Below are positions 35,331 through 44,815 of a stretch of DNA of 64,000 bases, in pieces (position 1 is the first letter of the stretch; the number at the start of each line of letters is the position of its first letter). The stretch comes from Chlorobiaceae bacterium. Its GTDB lineage: Bacteria > Bacteroidota > Chlorobiia > Chlorobiales > Chlorobiaceae. Position numbers and translations under genes: made by a program. Location: assembly GCA_013334865.1 (NCBI GenBank), contig JAAXWS010000003.1, positions 62,001 to 126,000 of the forward strand, read 5' to 3'. Below the pieces are notes generated by a model that worked only from the letters and a program-made list of their open reading frames with translations, was not told the DNA's origin and did no database searches.

Positions 35331-36605
35331 TCAGCGCTCTGCCAGTGTGGTACTGGTGCGAACGCCGGTCATGATGATGAGGCCGATACCGAAAAACACA
35401 AGGAGAGAAGCCAGAGCGGCCTTCTGGCTACCGGCCTGGGAAGAGACGAACCCGAATACCAGTGGACCGACTACCGCAGAGGCTTTGCCGAAGGTCCCGT
35501 CATAGAACCCGAAGAATTCGGTGATGTGCTCCTTAGGGGTAAGGCGGGCCATAAGGGAGCGCGAGGCCGCCTGTGAAGACCCCATGGACATGCCGGCAAG
35601 GAGGCCGGTGACGTAGAAGAGTGTTTTACCCTGTGAAAGGATCGCCATGAAGATCACCCCGAACCAGATGAAGAGGGTGATGACGATGGTGCGCTTGGGG
35701 CCGATGCGGTCGGTCACCAGGCCGAAGACTACCGAACCGATGATCGCCGTGGTCTGGACGGTCATGAAGAAAACGATCAGTTCCCCGGTGGTAAAGCCCA
35801 GGGTGTTCTGGGCATAGATCGATGAGAAGGCGATAACCGTGAGGATGGCATCGTTGTAGAAAAAGAAGGCGAGCAGGAACCTGGCAAGGTCAGGGTAGCT
35901 CATGATATGCCTTACGGTGTGGCCCACCTCGGCAATCGAGCGGGAGATCGATCCGATGGAACCTTCACGCTCACCGCGCGGTGCCGCTTCTGCACGCGCC
36001 CCTTTGGTATCGCGTAGCGTCAGGAAAAGCGGAGTGGCGAAAATGGCGAAAAAGAGGGCCACGATAATGAAGCTCAGCTTCAGGTTGCCGATGTTGGAGA
36101 GCTCGATGCCTTTCGACAGCAAGGGTTGGAGCAGCAGGAGAATGGCGAAGGCGCCGAGGTAGCCCATGGCGAAACCGTACCCCGACACACGGCCGAGGCT
36201 CCTTCGCGATGTTATTTCCGGAAGGTAGGCGTCATAGAATACCAGGCCTCCTTCGAAACCGATGTTGGCTAGCACGAAAAGCACGGCGGCGGAGATCGCA
36301 TAACCGGGTCCCGAGAGGGAGAGCAGCGCCGTGGCAATGACCGACATGAGGGTGAAGAAGAAGAGGAAGCGTTTGCGGCGGCCGGAATAGTCGGCCTGGG
36401 CGCCGAGCACCGGGGAGATCAGCGCCACGAGCAGCATGGAAATGCTGATGCAGGCCCCCCAGATGGCGTCACCCGAAGGATCGCCGCCGCAGATGACGTT
36501 CTTGAAATAGAGAGGAAAGGCGAAGGTGACCATCATGACGCTGAACGACGTGTTGGCGAAGTCGAACAGCAGCCATGAAAATATTCTGCGTTTGCCTGAA
36601 CCCAT
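35331..36605 (-). CDS. MFS transporter of the UMF1 (Atg22-like) family
   Basis: 424 aa with about 12 TM helices. The N-terminal SWLLFDFANTSFSVMMVTFAFPLYF, LGAQADYSGRRKR and the C-terminal AASRSLMARLTPKEHITEFFGFYDGTFGKAS are characteristic of the UMF1/MFS_22 group. The substrate is unknown. It is the last gene of a minus-strand series that begins with purS/purQ; the gap to purQ is only 12 bp. Confidence 0.85.
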   Translation of the reverse strand: MGSGKRRIFSWLLFDFANTSFSVMMVTFAFPLYFKNVICGGDPSGDAIWGACISISMLLVALISPVLGAQADYSGRRKRFLFFFTLMSVIATALLSLSGPGYAISAAVLFVLANIGFEGGLVFYDAYLPEITSRRSLGRVSGYGFAMGYLGAFAILLLLQPLLSKGIELSNIGNLKLSFIIVALFFAIFATPLFLTLRDTKGARAEAAPRGEREGSIGSISRSIAEVGHTVRHIMSYPDLARFLLAFFFYNDAILTVIAFSSIYAQNTLGFTTGELIVFFMTVQTTAIIGSVVFGLVTDRIGPKRTIVITLFIWFGVIFMAILSQGKTLFYVTGLLAGMSMGSSQAASRSLMARLTPKEHITEFFGFYDGTFGKASAVVGPLVFGFVSSQAGSQKAALASLLVFFGIGLIIMTGVRTSTTLAER

Positions 36606-36617
36606 TGCGGAAAAGCC

Positions 36618-37322
36618 TCAGACGCCGGTCACATGGCGGAAAAGGGATTCGAAAAGCCTTCGGCCGTCTTCCGAACCGAGGAGTTTCTCGCTGGCGCGCT
36701 CAGGGTGAGGCATCAGGCCGAGTACGTTGCCCTGGCGATTGACGATGCCGGCAATATTGCCGAGGGAGCCGTTGAAATTGGACTCCTCGCTGGCACGCCC
36801 TTCGCCGTCGACATACCTGAAGACGACCTGGCCATGCTCCTCGAGGCTTTCGATGGTCTCGGGCGAAGCGAAATAGTTGCCTTCCCCGTGCGCCACAGGA
36901 ATCCTGAGCACTTCGCCCTCCTGATAGCCGTCGGTGAAGATGGTGGAGTTGTTGACCACCTTGATGGTCGACTGCCGGCAGATGAACTTCTTGCCGGTGT
37001 TGCGGATGAGGGCGCCCTCGAGAAGCCCGCTCTCGACAAGCACCTGGAAACCGTTGCAGATGCCGAGCACCGGACCTCCCTTGCGGGCAAATTCGATCAC
37101 CTCACGCATGATGGGCGAAAACCTGGCGATCGAACCGCAGCGAAGGTAATCACCGTACGAGAACCCGCCGGGCAGGATGACGGCGTCGCTTCCCTTCAGG
37201 TCATGCCCGTTGTGCCAGAGCATGAGCGGCTTGACGCCGGGAAACGATGCCACGGCATATTCGGTATCATGGTCGCAGTTCGAGCCGGGAAAAACCACGA
37301 TACCAACGGTTACATCAGCCAT
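36618..37322 (-). CDS. purQ: Phosphoribosylformylglycinamidine synthase, glutaminase subunit
   Basis: 234 aa. Class I glutamine amidotransferase: [19 protein letters not shown], catalytic Cys in LGICNGFQ, and the His/Glu pair near GLMPHPERA. It supplies ammonia to PurL for purine synthesis. purS lies 14 bp upstream, the standard PurS/PurQ/PurL arrangement of small-type enzymes; purL is not in the window. Confidence 0.97.
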   Translation of the reverse strand: MADVTVGIVVFPGSNCDHDTEYAVASFPGVKPLMLWHNGHDLKGSDAVILPGGFSYGDYLRCGSIARFSPIMREVIEFARKGGPVLGICNGFQVLVESGLLEGALIRNTGKKFICRQSTIKVVNNSTIFTDGYQEGEVLRIPVAHGEGNYFASPETIESLEEHGQVVFRYVDGEGRASEESNFNGSLGNIAGIVNRQGNVLGLMPHPERASEKLLGSEDGRRLFESLFRHVTGV

Positions 37323-37336
37323 GGGATTCGATGGGT

Positions 37337-37591
37337 TTAATTGACGGGTTCAAGTTCGAAGGTGAAGTCTTCCATGACCGGATTGGAAAGGAGCTTCTGG
37401 CAGATTTCAGTGCAGACCCTGCCCGCCTCGTCGGCCGATTGCTCCTCGATGTTCACCTCCATGTATTTTCCGATCCTCACGGATTCGACGCTGGTGTAGC
37501 CGAGGTTCGCGAGGGCATGCTGGGCAGCTTTGCCCTGGACGTCAAGGATGGAGGGACGCAGGGTAACCCTGATCTTTGCCTTGTATGCCAT
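37337..37591 (-). CDS. purS: Phosphoribosylformylglycinamidine synthase subunit PurS
   Basis: 84 aa, the normal size. [25 protein letters not shown] and the [17 protein letters not shown] segment match PurS, the small bridging subunit between PurQ and PurL. It sits between pssA (30 bp upstream) and purQ. Confidence 0.95.
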   Translation of the reverse strand: MAYKAKIRVTLRPSILDVQGKAAQHALANLGYTSVESVRIGKYMEVNIEEQSADEAGRVCTEICQKLLSNPVMEDFTFELEPVN

Positions 37592-37621
37592 AAGTGGTTG
37601 AATTGCTTGTTGATATGAGCC

Positions 37622-38422
37622 TCAGACCTGCCACTGCCGGACCAGCATGGTCAGCGACCTGACGATTCCGAGCAGAATATACAATAACATGGCCACAAAA
37701 AAAGCCTTGGCCTGGAAGAGCAGGACGCAGAGGATCGCGATGGCGTAGGCGACCATCTGGAAGGGAATGCGACGGAACGTTTCGAGGGTCGGTTTTGGAA
37801 GCGCGTCGTAGTTGACGGTGCTGACCATCAGCACGGCGAGCACTACCGTCAGCCAGGCAAGCACCTCGTGCAGCGGCTTGCCAGTGAGCAGCGGCTCGGC
37901 CTGCATCCAGAGCACGAACGAAGCGATCGTCATGGCCTGGGCCGGTGTCGGAAGGCCCGAGAACGACTCCTTGTGGTAACCGATCAGGCTGATGTTGAAA
38001 CGGGCGAGCCTGAGGCCGCTGCCGACCATCAGGAGCGAACTGAGAATGAGGCCGAGCGGCATCCCGAGGCTCGAGAGGCCGAACCTGTAGACGAGGAACG
38101 CGGGAGCGGCCCCGAACGAGACGAGGTCCGAAAGCGAATCGAGCTCGACGCCGAACTCGGAGGTGCCGTTGGTCACGCGGGCCGCGAAACCGTCAACCGT
38201 GTCGAAAAAGGCCGCAATGAAGATCAGCCAGCCGGCGATGGCGAAGTTCCCCTCGCCTGACATGACGATTGAACCGTAGCCCGAAACCATGTTCATCACG
38301 GTGAAGGCGGAGGGTACGAAAGAGCGCGACACGAACGGGAATCGGAACGGCTGCCGTCCCTCCCCGTTCTTCAGGGCCGGGGGATACCGTTTCCGGCTGT
38401 TGTTCTTTTCAGAAGTACTCAT
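37622..38422 (-). CDS. pssA: CDP-diacylglycerol--serine O-phosphatidyltransferase
   Basis: 266 aa membrane protein with several TM helices. The CDP-alcohol phosphatidyltransferase motif is seen as DTVDGFAARVTNGTSEFG..LDSLSD, with the four Asp residues (D-G-A-R-G-D-D pattern). It makes phosphatidylserine. A GSGLRLARFN segment downstream is typical of PssA. No psd gene is adjacent in this window. Confidence 0.92.
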   Translation of the reverse strand: MSTSEKNNSRKRYPPALKNGEGRQPFRFPFVSRSFVPSAFTVMNMVSGYGSIVMSGEGNFAIAGWLIFIAAFFDTVDGFAARVTNGTSEFGVELDSLSDLVSFGAAPAFLVYRFGLSSLGMPLGLILSSLLMVGSGLRLARFNISLIGYHKESFSGLPTPAQAMTIASFVLWMQAEPLLTGKPLHEVLAWLTVVLAVLMVSTVNYDALPKPTLETFRRIPFQMVAYAIAILCVLLFQAKAFFVAMLLYILLGIVRSLTMLVRQWQV

Positions 38423-38524
38423 AGAAAATATGCATGGGGCGAAACCTGAATGCGTCGTCCACGTTGGCCTTGAAGTTAAGGCATTCCTTCCGACTTTTAA
38501 AGAAAAGAGTTGCCGGCCCGGCTG

Positions 38525-39358
38525 TCAGTAGCTTTCGTCACGGGACGGAAAGGAGCTGCTCCGGACATCGTCGACATACTGGCGGACCGCCCCTTCGATG
38601 ATCGAGGAAAGGTCCGCATACCGCCTGACGAAACGAGGACGGAACTCCGTGCTGAGGCCGAGCATGTCGTTGACGACAAGCACCTGCCCATCGCACTCGG
38701 GACCGGCACCGATGCCGATGGTCGGAATGGTCAGCGACCGGCTCACCTCACCGGCTAGCGCCGACGGGATCTTTTCGAGCACCACCGCGAATGCACCGGC
38801 CTCCTCGAGGATCTTCGCATCCTCGATCAGCTGCCTCGCTTCGGCATCCTCCTGTGCACGAACCTTGTAACTGCCATATTTATAGATCGACTGCGGCATG
38901 AGACCAAGGTGGCCCATCACCGGGATGCCCACGTCGGTGATGCGTTTGACCGCCTCGGCGATCACCCTGCCACCCTCAAGCTTCAGGGCGTCGCATTCAT
39001 GCTCCTTCATGATCTTGCCGGCGTTGCGGAGCGCCTCCTCCGGGGAGAGCTGGTAGCTCATGAAGGGCATGTCGACCACGATCATCGCCCGGCTCGATTC
39101 GGCCTGAACTCCCCGGACCACCGCCCTGGCGTGGTAGATCATCTCCTCGATGGTGATGGGCAGCGTGGTGTTGTGGCCGGCGAACACGTTGCTGGCCGAG
39201 TCTCCGACAAGGATGGCGTCGACACCTGAACGGTCCAGGATGCGGGCCATCGTGAAGTCGTAAGCCGTAAGCATCGCGATCTTCTCCCCGTTCTGCTTCA
39301 TGTCGAGCATCCTTCGGGTCGTCACATGGGGTAGTTTCTGGATGGTGCCTGGTGTCAT
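38525..39358 (-). CDS. panB: 3-methyl-2-oxobutanoate hydroxymethyltransferase
   Basis: 277 aa from ATG 39358. [45 protein letters not shown] and [11 protein letters not shown] are the standard PanB segments. It makes ketopantoate for coenzyme A. The start codon lies 4 bp after the stop of the lipoate ligase-like gene, implying co-transcription. A longer open frame upstream only overlaps that gene. Confidence 0.97.
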   Translation of the reverse strand: MTPGTIQKLPHVTTRRMLDMKQNGEKIAMLTAYDFTMARILDRSGVDAILVGDSASNVFAGHNTTLPITIEEMIYHARAVVRGVQAESSRAMIVVDMPFMSYQLSPEEALRNAGKIMKEHECDALKLEGGRVIAEAVKRITDVGIPVMGHLGLMPQSIYKYGSYKVRAQEDAEARQLIEDAKILEEAGAFAVVLEKIPSALAGEVSRSLTIPTIGIGAGPECDGQVLVVNDMLGLSTEFRPRFVRRYADLSSIIEGAVRQYVDDVRSSSFPSRDESY

Positions 39359-39362
39359 GGTG

Positions 39363-40169
39363 CTACAGGTTGGGAATTGTTTCTTCGATGGCTGGCAGGA
39401 ACGACAGCTCTTCAGGCTGCAGCACCGTCGCGGCGCAGCCAGGTCCGGCGGCTTCCTGCACGATAAGCCGCACCAGCTCGTCGTATCCCGCCCGGCTGAA
39501 CTCGTCGAGCGAAGCGGTCTTTTTCTCCATGTCACCGGTTATCACCTCGATCAGCCCCGGTTCGCCGGCACTGATGTATCGGACGATGTCGCGGTGACGG
39601 CCCGAGAGGGGCATCGACCCGTGCTGCAGGATGACGTCGCCCCTGCGGCGCTGGGCGGAACCGACGATTTTGCGGCCGTCAACCTGAAGTTCGTACTTCG
39701 CCGAAGCCGTGAAACAGGGTACGGCCTCCGCAGAAGCGTAGCGTTTCCTGAAATCGGGCTGGGAGCGGCAGAAATCGGGCACCACCCCGGCATGCGCCAG
39801 AGCGCGGCCGATCGCCTCGTGGACCATCCGGTAGATCGTCTCGTTGGGTTCGCCGGTCTCGGCAAAAAACGAATAGGTCAGCTCGTCGGCATGGAAAACG
39901 GCCCGGCCACCGGTCGGCCGGACGACGATATCGACCCCGTCGGCGCGGCAGCGGCCTGCATCGATCTCCGCCGGGTCCTGGTTCCTGCCGAGCGAGACGG
40001 CTGCAGGAGTCCAGGAGTAGAACCTCCAGAGGCAGCTGCCGGATCCGAACCGGCGACTGAACGAACCATCCGCGAACGACTGCATGAGCCGCATGTCGAA
40101 CTCCATGTTGAACCGGCCGCTGCCGGCGCCGGTATCGATGCAGTAGACTGAAGCGAAACGTCCGGACAT
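39363..40169 (-). CDS. Lipoate-protein ligase A/octanoyltransferase LipM-like protein
   Basis: 268 aa. [17 protein letters not shown] and [21 protein letters not shown] are the lipoate/biotin ligase-fold hallmarks, with the conserved Lys in the KIVGSAQ motif. The Cys in [13 protein letters not shown] sits where LipM octanoyltransferases carry their catalytic Cys, which favours octanoyl transfer over ATP-dependent ligation. It would lipoylate dehydrogenase complexes or GcvH. Confidence 0.85.
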   Translation of the reverse strand: MSGRFASVYCIDTGAGSGRFNMEFDMRLMQSFADGSFSRRFGSGSCLWRFYSWTPAAVSLGRNQDPAEIDAGRCRADGVDIVVRPTGGRAVFHADELTYSFFAETGEPNETIYRMVHEAIGRALAHAGVVPDFCRSQPDFRKRYASAEAVPCFTASAKYELQVDGRKIVGSAQRRRGDVILQHGSMPLSGRHRDIVRYISAGEPGLIEVITGDMEKKTASLDEFSRAGYDELVRLIVQEAAGPGCAATVLQPEELSFLPAIEETIPNL

Positions 40170-40297
40170 CCTGTGTCAGATAATGAGGCAACCCCTTGAA
40201 AAACCGCCCGGCGTTCAGCCGGATCGCACAGGAATATAGGAAAAGATGGACGCTCCTGAAGCATCAGTCCCGAAAAACGCACAAGGGGGAAGGGGCG

Positions 40298-40873
40298 TCA
40301 TTTCCGGTGAGGCGGAAACTCCGACAGAAGCTTCCTCACGGCCTCGTCGATCCTTTCCTGCATCCTGTCGGGCGAGTCGTAATCCTCGACCATGCCCCTG
40401 ACGACGCCTCGCCAGGCAAGCTCCTTTCGGGCAGCATCGGTGATGTCGAGCAGCAGGGCCCCCTCTTCGTAATAGACCACGGTGGGCCATGGGGCACCCC
40501 ACCATGAGCGGTACCACATGGGGCGGCCCCGGTAATACCCGACGTTCCAGGTGACCGGATCGGGTTCCATGCGCGCCATCTGCCTGACGGTCGCGACCGC
40601 CGAAAGGGTGAAGTCGACCGGACCGCGTTCAGAGAGTACGTAGCCCCGCGCGGCAAGCTCGCGGTCGACCGCGAGTTTCACCCTGCGGCCGACAAGCGGG
40701 TTGGTTGCCAGCAGGTCCTTTCCGGAAGCCGTGTCGCCTGGCAGCTGCCACCGGTACGTGCGGTAAGAGGTGAAATTGACCGAACTGTCGTAGTCGCTGC
40801 TGACCGACAGGGTCGAACACCCCGCAAGCGACAGCAGGGCCAGAATGATCATCAGAACCGTTCCTTGACGCAT
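40298..40873 (-). CDS. DUF4136-family lipoprotein
   Basis: 191 aa with a lipobox (LSLAGC). The mature start is STLSVSSDYDSSVNFTSYRTYRW, the typical DUF4136 opening. The C-terminal helix VRGMVEDYDSPDRMQERIDEAVRKLLSEFPP is also family-like. The function is not known. It heads a run of minus-strand genes, separated from the next by 128 bp, so co-transcription is uncertain. Confidence 0.9.
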   Translation of the reverse strand: MRQGTVLMIILALLSLAGCSTLSVSSDYDSSVNFTSYRTYRWQLPGDTASGKDLLATNPLVGRRVKLAVDRELAARGYVLSERGPVDFTLSAVATVRQMARMEPDPVTWNVGYYRGRPMWYRSWWGAPWPTVVYYEEGALLLDITDAARKELAWRGVVRGMVEDYDSPDRMQERIDEAVRKLLSEFPPHRK

Positions 40874-41077
40874 GGCGTTGCCTCCTCGTAGTCTTCGTTG
40901 TGCATGTTTATCTCATTATGACCGCAAACTGCCGTATTTCAAACAACAGGGCGTGGCACGACATTAGTTTCCCGGAGAAGGGGCATGCCGGGCGACGCAC
41001 GATTCTTTTTGTGAGTCTCCGGCGATACCGGTATTTTCAGCAGACAGAGCAGACCGCAGAGCCACATACGCACACCG

Positions 41078-41482
41078 ATGGACATCAGATCTATCCTTGC
41101 CACGTACCGGCATATCGCCATCGTCGGCATATCCGACAAGCCGGAACGGCCCAGCCATGGCGTTGCCCGCTACCTCATGCAGGCAGGATACCTGATCTAC
41201 CCCGTGAACCCGATGATCGACGAGGTGTTCGGCATGCACTGCTGGCCGTCGATTTCGGCGATACCGGCGGAGCAGAGGAAGCTTGTGGAGATCGTGGTTG
41301 TGTTCCGAAAGCCGGCAGAGGTGCCGCCGGTCGTGGACGAAGCGATCGCCGCAGGTGCCCGCGTAGTCTGGATGCAGCTCGGCGTCACCAACGCAGGAGC
41401 CGCCGGGAAGGCCCGGCAGGCCGGCCTGGAAGTCGTCGAGAACCGCTGTATCGCGGTTGAACACCAGCGGCTCGGACTCTGA
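41078..41482 (+). CDS. CoA-binding domain protein (YccU-like)
   Basis: 134 aa Rossmann-type CoA-binding domain: IAIVGISDKPERPSHGVARYL, YPVNPMIDEVFG, VVVFRKPAEVPPVVDEAI, VVWMQLGV and a C-terminal ENRCIAVEHQRL. This matches the stand-alone YccU group, whose physiological role is not settled. ddl follows 31 bp later. Confidence 0.9.
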   Translation: MDIRSILATYRHIAIVGISDKPERPSHGVARYLMQAGYLIYPVNPMIDEVFGMHCWPSISAIPAEQRKLVEIVVVFRKPAEVPPVVDEAIAAGARVVWMQLGVTNAGAAGKARQAGLEVVENRCIAVEHQRLGL

Positions 41483-41513
41483 ACCCACTCAGCCATCAAC
41501 CATCCCGCACCCT

Positions 41514-42593
41514 ATGTCCCGCAGTAACGTCGCCCTGATCTTCGGAGGGAAATCCCCCGAACACGAAATTTCGGTCATCTCCGCCCGTGCCGTGGCCGCG
41601 CAGATCGACCCGCAAGAGTACACCCTCACTCCGGTCTACATCGGCCATGACGGCAGGTGGCACAAAGAGGCCTGTTCCAGGGAGGTGATCGGCACCGACC
41701 TGGCCGCCCTGCTGCGGAGCGGCACTCCCGCTTCGGCCCGGGAACGGCTTGAGGAGATTGCCTCGAAGTTCTCCGGCGAGCACTTCGACTTCACGGCGTT
41801 CCAGAAAGCGACCGACGTCGCGTTCCTCGTGCTGCACGGCGCCTACGGTGAGGACGGCCGGATCCAGGGTTGCCTCGAGACCTTCGGGGTCCCCTACACC
41901 GGCTGTGGCGTCACCGCTTCGGCGCTTGCCATGGACAAGGCACTGACCAAGATCTGCGCCATGTCCGCCGGTGTCGAGGTCGCGGACTTCATGACGATCC
42001 TCAGCTCCGACTATTTCCGCGATCCGGCGAAAACCTGCGATGCGGTCGCCGCGAGGTTCGTCTGGCCGGTGTTCGTCAAGCCGGCAAGCCTCGGCTCGTC
42101 GGTAGGCATCTCGAAGGTCCACCATGCCGGCGAGCTCCGGCCCGCGCTCGACGAGGCATGCCGCCTCGACGCCAAGGTGCTCGTCGAGACATCGATCACC
42201 GGACGCGAAATCGAGGTGGCCGTGCTCGGCAACGACGAGCCGCTGGCCTCACTCCCCGGGGAGATCGTCCCTGGCAGCGAGTTCTACGACTTCGAAGACA
42301 AGTACATCAGGAACTCCGCGAAGCTCTTCATCCCCGCCCGTCTCACCGTGGCGGAGAGCGACGCCGTCAGGGCAGCTGCACTGACCGTCTTCCGTGCGCT
42401 CGGATGCAGCGGCCTTTCGAGGATCGACTTCTTCCTTGAGAACGGCACCGGAAAGATCATCCTGAACGAGGTCAACACCATCCCCGGATTCACCGACGTC
42501 AGCATGTACCCCATGATGATGGCCGCCACGGGCATCGACTTCCCCGAGCTTGTCAGGAAGCTCATCCTTCTGGCCCTCGACAGGAAACCCTGA
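41514..42593 (+). CDS. ddl: D-alanine--D-alanine ligase
   Basis: 359 aa from ATG 41514. The N-terminal VALIFGGKSPEHEISVISA is diagnostic. The ATP-grasp core has HGAYGEDGRIQG, VFVKPASLGSSVGISKV, and the metal-binding ILNEVNTIPGFTDVSMYP. It makes D-Ala-D-Ala for peptidoglycan. It is followed 18 bp later by a TPR protein gene. Confidence 0.97.
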   Translation: MSRSNVALIFGGKSPEHEISVISARAVAAQIDPQEYTLTPVYIGHDGRWHKEACSREVIGTDLAALLRSGTPASARERLEEIASKFSGEHFDFTAFQKATDVAFLVLHGAYGEDGRIQGCLETFGVPYTGCGVTASALAMDKALTKICAMSAGVEVADFMTILSSDYFRDPAKTCDAVAARFVWPVFVKPASLGSSVGISKVHHAGELRPALDEACRLDAKVLVETSITGREIEVAVLGNDEPLASLPGEIVPGSEFYDFEDKYIRNSAKLFIPARLTVAESDAVRAAALTVFRALGCSGLSRIDFFLENGTGKIILNEVNTIPGFTDVSMYPMMMAATGIDFPELVRKLILLALDRKP

Positions 42594-42611
42594 AAGGACC
42601 GGTAAGCCACT

Positions 42612-43187
42612 ATGAGTATCGAACCGCACCTCATCTTCGCCGACGTTTCGCTGGACATCTCCCGCGGGGAGTTCCAGTCGGCCCTGGACAAGCTCTCGGA
42701 AGCGGGCCGCAAGCTGCCGGATTCCTACCTCATGCACCTGCTCGAGGCGAGGGCATGGCAGGGGCTCGGCAGACATGGCGAGGCCGTGAGCAACCTCAGG
42801 CAGTGCTGCCGGATCGCGCCTTCCAACCAGGTTGCGTGGCAGGAGCTGGTCGAAGCCACCGTACGGCATGCCCAGCAGGGGCTGGAGGCTCCCGAACCGG
42901 CATTCGACCCGGTGGCGGAAGAGTTCGAACGCCTGTCCATCGCGCTCTCCGGGTTCCAGGCGCCCCGCGCTTCGGAGTCTTCGGATCCGACCCCGATCGC
43001 CGAACAGAAGCAGCCCTTTCCTGACGACGCATCCATCGCCGTGCCGACCGAATCCCTTGCCAACCTCTTCATCTCCCAGGGCGCCTACAAAAAGGCCATC
43101 CGCGTCTACACCTCCCTCATCCAGCTCAAGCCGTCGAAGGCGGACGAGTACCGCCTGCATATCGACCGCCTGCTCGAAAAGCTGTAA
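42612..43187 (+). CDS. TPR-repeat protein
   Basis: 191 aa without a signal peptide. Helical repeats of TPR type are visible: FQSALDKLSEAGRKLPDSYLMHLLEARAWQGLGRHGEAV, and near the C-terminus LFISQGAYKKAIRVYTSLIQLKPSK. A Pro/Glu/Ser linker separates them. It is probably a cytoplasmic scaffold. The partner is unknown; the location behind ddl may reflect an envelope-assembly link. Confidence 0.8.
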   Translation: MSIEPHLIFADVSLDISRGEFQSALDKLSEAGRKLPDSYLMHLLEARAWQGLGRHGEAVSNLRQCCRIAPSNQVAWQELVEATVRHAQQGLEAPEPAFDPVAEEFERLSIALSGFQAPRASESSDPTPIAEQKQPFPDDASIAVPTESLANLFISQGAYKKAIRVYTSLIQLKPSKADEYRLHIDRLLEKL

Positions 43188-43197
43188 GGAGATAAAT

Positions 43198-43356
43198 ATG
43201 GACAGCAGGGACGGGAGTACGGAACAAATTGCCGGCGTCTCCGATTCCCCTGTCTGTCACATTGTCCGTACCATCTACCATATCCATAATTTCTTCGTCC
43301 ATTTCTCCCGAGTGCCAGCCGCTCTCCGACAGTTGGCCGTATGTTGCGTATATTGA
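43198..43356 (+). CDS. Possible small protein, 52 aa
   Basis: An ATG with a good ribosome binding site (AAGGAGATAAAT) directly after the TPR gene opens a 52-codon frame ending TGA at 43354-43356. The product (MDSRDGSTEQIAGVSDSP...) resembles nothing I know. It could be a real micro-ORF or chance. Confidence 0.3.
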   Translation: MDSRDGSTEQIAGVSDSPVCHIVRTIYHIHNFFVHFSRVPAALRQLAVCCVY

Positions 43357-43396
43357 GCCACATGAACACCTCGTTGCCGACCAAAAGCATCAACCC

Positions 43397-44815
43397 ATGC
43401 CATCGACCGTAACGAAAGCTCTCGTCATCATCGTCACCCTGCTCCTGGCAGCGTTGCATGACGGGACCGCGGAACCCGCTCCCCGAAAGCTATCCCTGAA
43501 GGAGTGCATTTCGATCGCCCTGGAGAACGCCACGTCGGTCAAAAAGGCGGGGAACAACCTGAAACTCGAAGGGGCCGATGTCCTGAAAAGCTACGGCAGC
43601 TTCCTCCCGAAGCTCACGGCTACCGGAAGCTACGTGCCCCGCTCGGTATCGCAGACCTACAACGCAGCCACCCTCAGCTCCACACCGGGCAACAAGGTAA
43701 AGACAGAAAGCAGCTCGGCGGGCCTCGGCCTTACCGCTTCGCTCAACCTGTTCAACGGCCTGTCGGACTATGCCTCCCTGCAGTCGGCGCTCGACCTTGA
43801 GGGAGCGGCGGGCTTCTCGCTGAGGCGCGCGAAGGAGAGCGTCGTGTTCGACGTGACGCAGCACTATTACCAGGCGCTGCTCGACCAGGAGCTGCTCGCC
43901 ATCGCCAGGGAGAACCTCCAGTCGTCCAGCGACCTCCTGACCCTTACCGACCGGCAGTACCGGATCGGCATCAAGTCGCTCACCGACCTCTACCAGCAGC
44001 AGGCCGAAGTGGCAGGTAACAGCCTTACTGCCATCAAGGCCGAAAACCAGTCGAGGAAGAGCCGGCTCGAACTGCTCCGTCGCCTGCGGCTCGACCCGCT
44101 CACTGAAATCACGCTCGAACCGGTCGACACCGCCAGCGCGGAGTCCCTCTCCCCCGCCGTCGACATCCCCGGACTTGCTGCCGAGAGCCTGAAGAACCGT
44201 GCCGACCTCGAAGCCGGACGGCTCCAGGCCGACGCGGCACGCTGGCAGGTCAGGAGCGCCGCAGGTTCGCGGCTCCCGAAGCTCGACCTGGTTGCATCTG
44301 GAAACTCGAACGGCATCGACCGTATCAGCTACAACGGCATCGACCAGAGCTATCTGCTCCCCCCGCTCGGCACCCAGCTTTCCAACGGCATCGGCTACTC
44401 GGTCTCCCTGAACCTCAGCTGGGCGATCTTCGACGGATTCCAGAGCAGGTATGCCGTCCAGACGGCAAAAACCAGCTGGCTCAACCGTCGGCTCGACTAC
44501 GAGGAGCTCAGGGACGGCATCGTGCTGGACCTCCAGCAGGCGGCGGGCGACTATCGCGCGGCCTTCACCCAGATATCCGCGTCGAAAGCGAGCCTCCTTG
44601 CCGCCACCTCGGCATTCAACGCCGTGCAGCGGAAATACGAGCTTGGCGCCTCGGGCTTCGTCGAACTGAGCAACGCACGGGCGACACTGTTCAATGCCAA
44701 GTCGAACATGACGCAGGCAACCTACAACCTCGCCCTGCAGAAGGCGCTGCTCGATTACACCTCCGGAAGGAGCGACATCGTCCAGCATGACAACGCATCA
44801 CCATCGACCCCATGA
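43397..44815 (+). CDS. TolC-family outer-membrane efflux protein
   Basis: 472 aa from ATG 43397, with a signal peptide. Two related halves carry the TolC repeat pattern: LSLKECISIALENATSVKKAG and the second-half counterpart with NRADLEAGRLQADAARWQVRSAAGSRLPKLDL. It should form the trimeric outer-membrane channel of a tripartite pump. The stop overlaps the next start by 4 bp (ATGA). It heads a five-gene efflux operon. Confidence 0.92.
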   Translation: MPSTVTKALVIIVTLLLAALHDGTAEPAPRKLSLKECISIALENATSVKKAGNNLKLEGADVLKSYGSFLPKLTATGSYVPRSVSQTYNAATLSSTPGNKVKTESSSAGLGLTASLNLFNGLSDYASLQSALDLEGAAGFSLRRAKESVVFDVTQHYYQALLDQELLAIARENLQSSSDLLTLTDRQYRIGIKSLTDLYQQQAEVAGNSLTAIKAENQSRKSRLELLRRLRLDPLTEITLEPVDTASAESLSPAVDIPGLAAESLKNRADLEAGRLQADAARWQVRSAAGSRLPKLDLVASGNSNGIDRISYNGIDQSYLLPPLGTQLSNGIGYSVSLNLSWAIFDGFQSRYAVQTAKTSWLNRRLDYEELRDGIVLDLQQAAGDYRAAFTQISASKASLLAATSAFNAVQRKYELGASGFVELSNARATLFNAKSNMTQATYNLALQKALLDYTSGRSDIVQHDNASPSTP

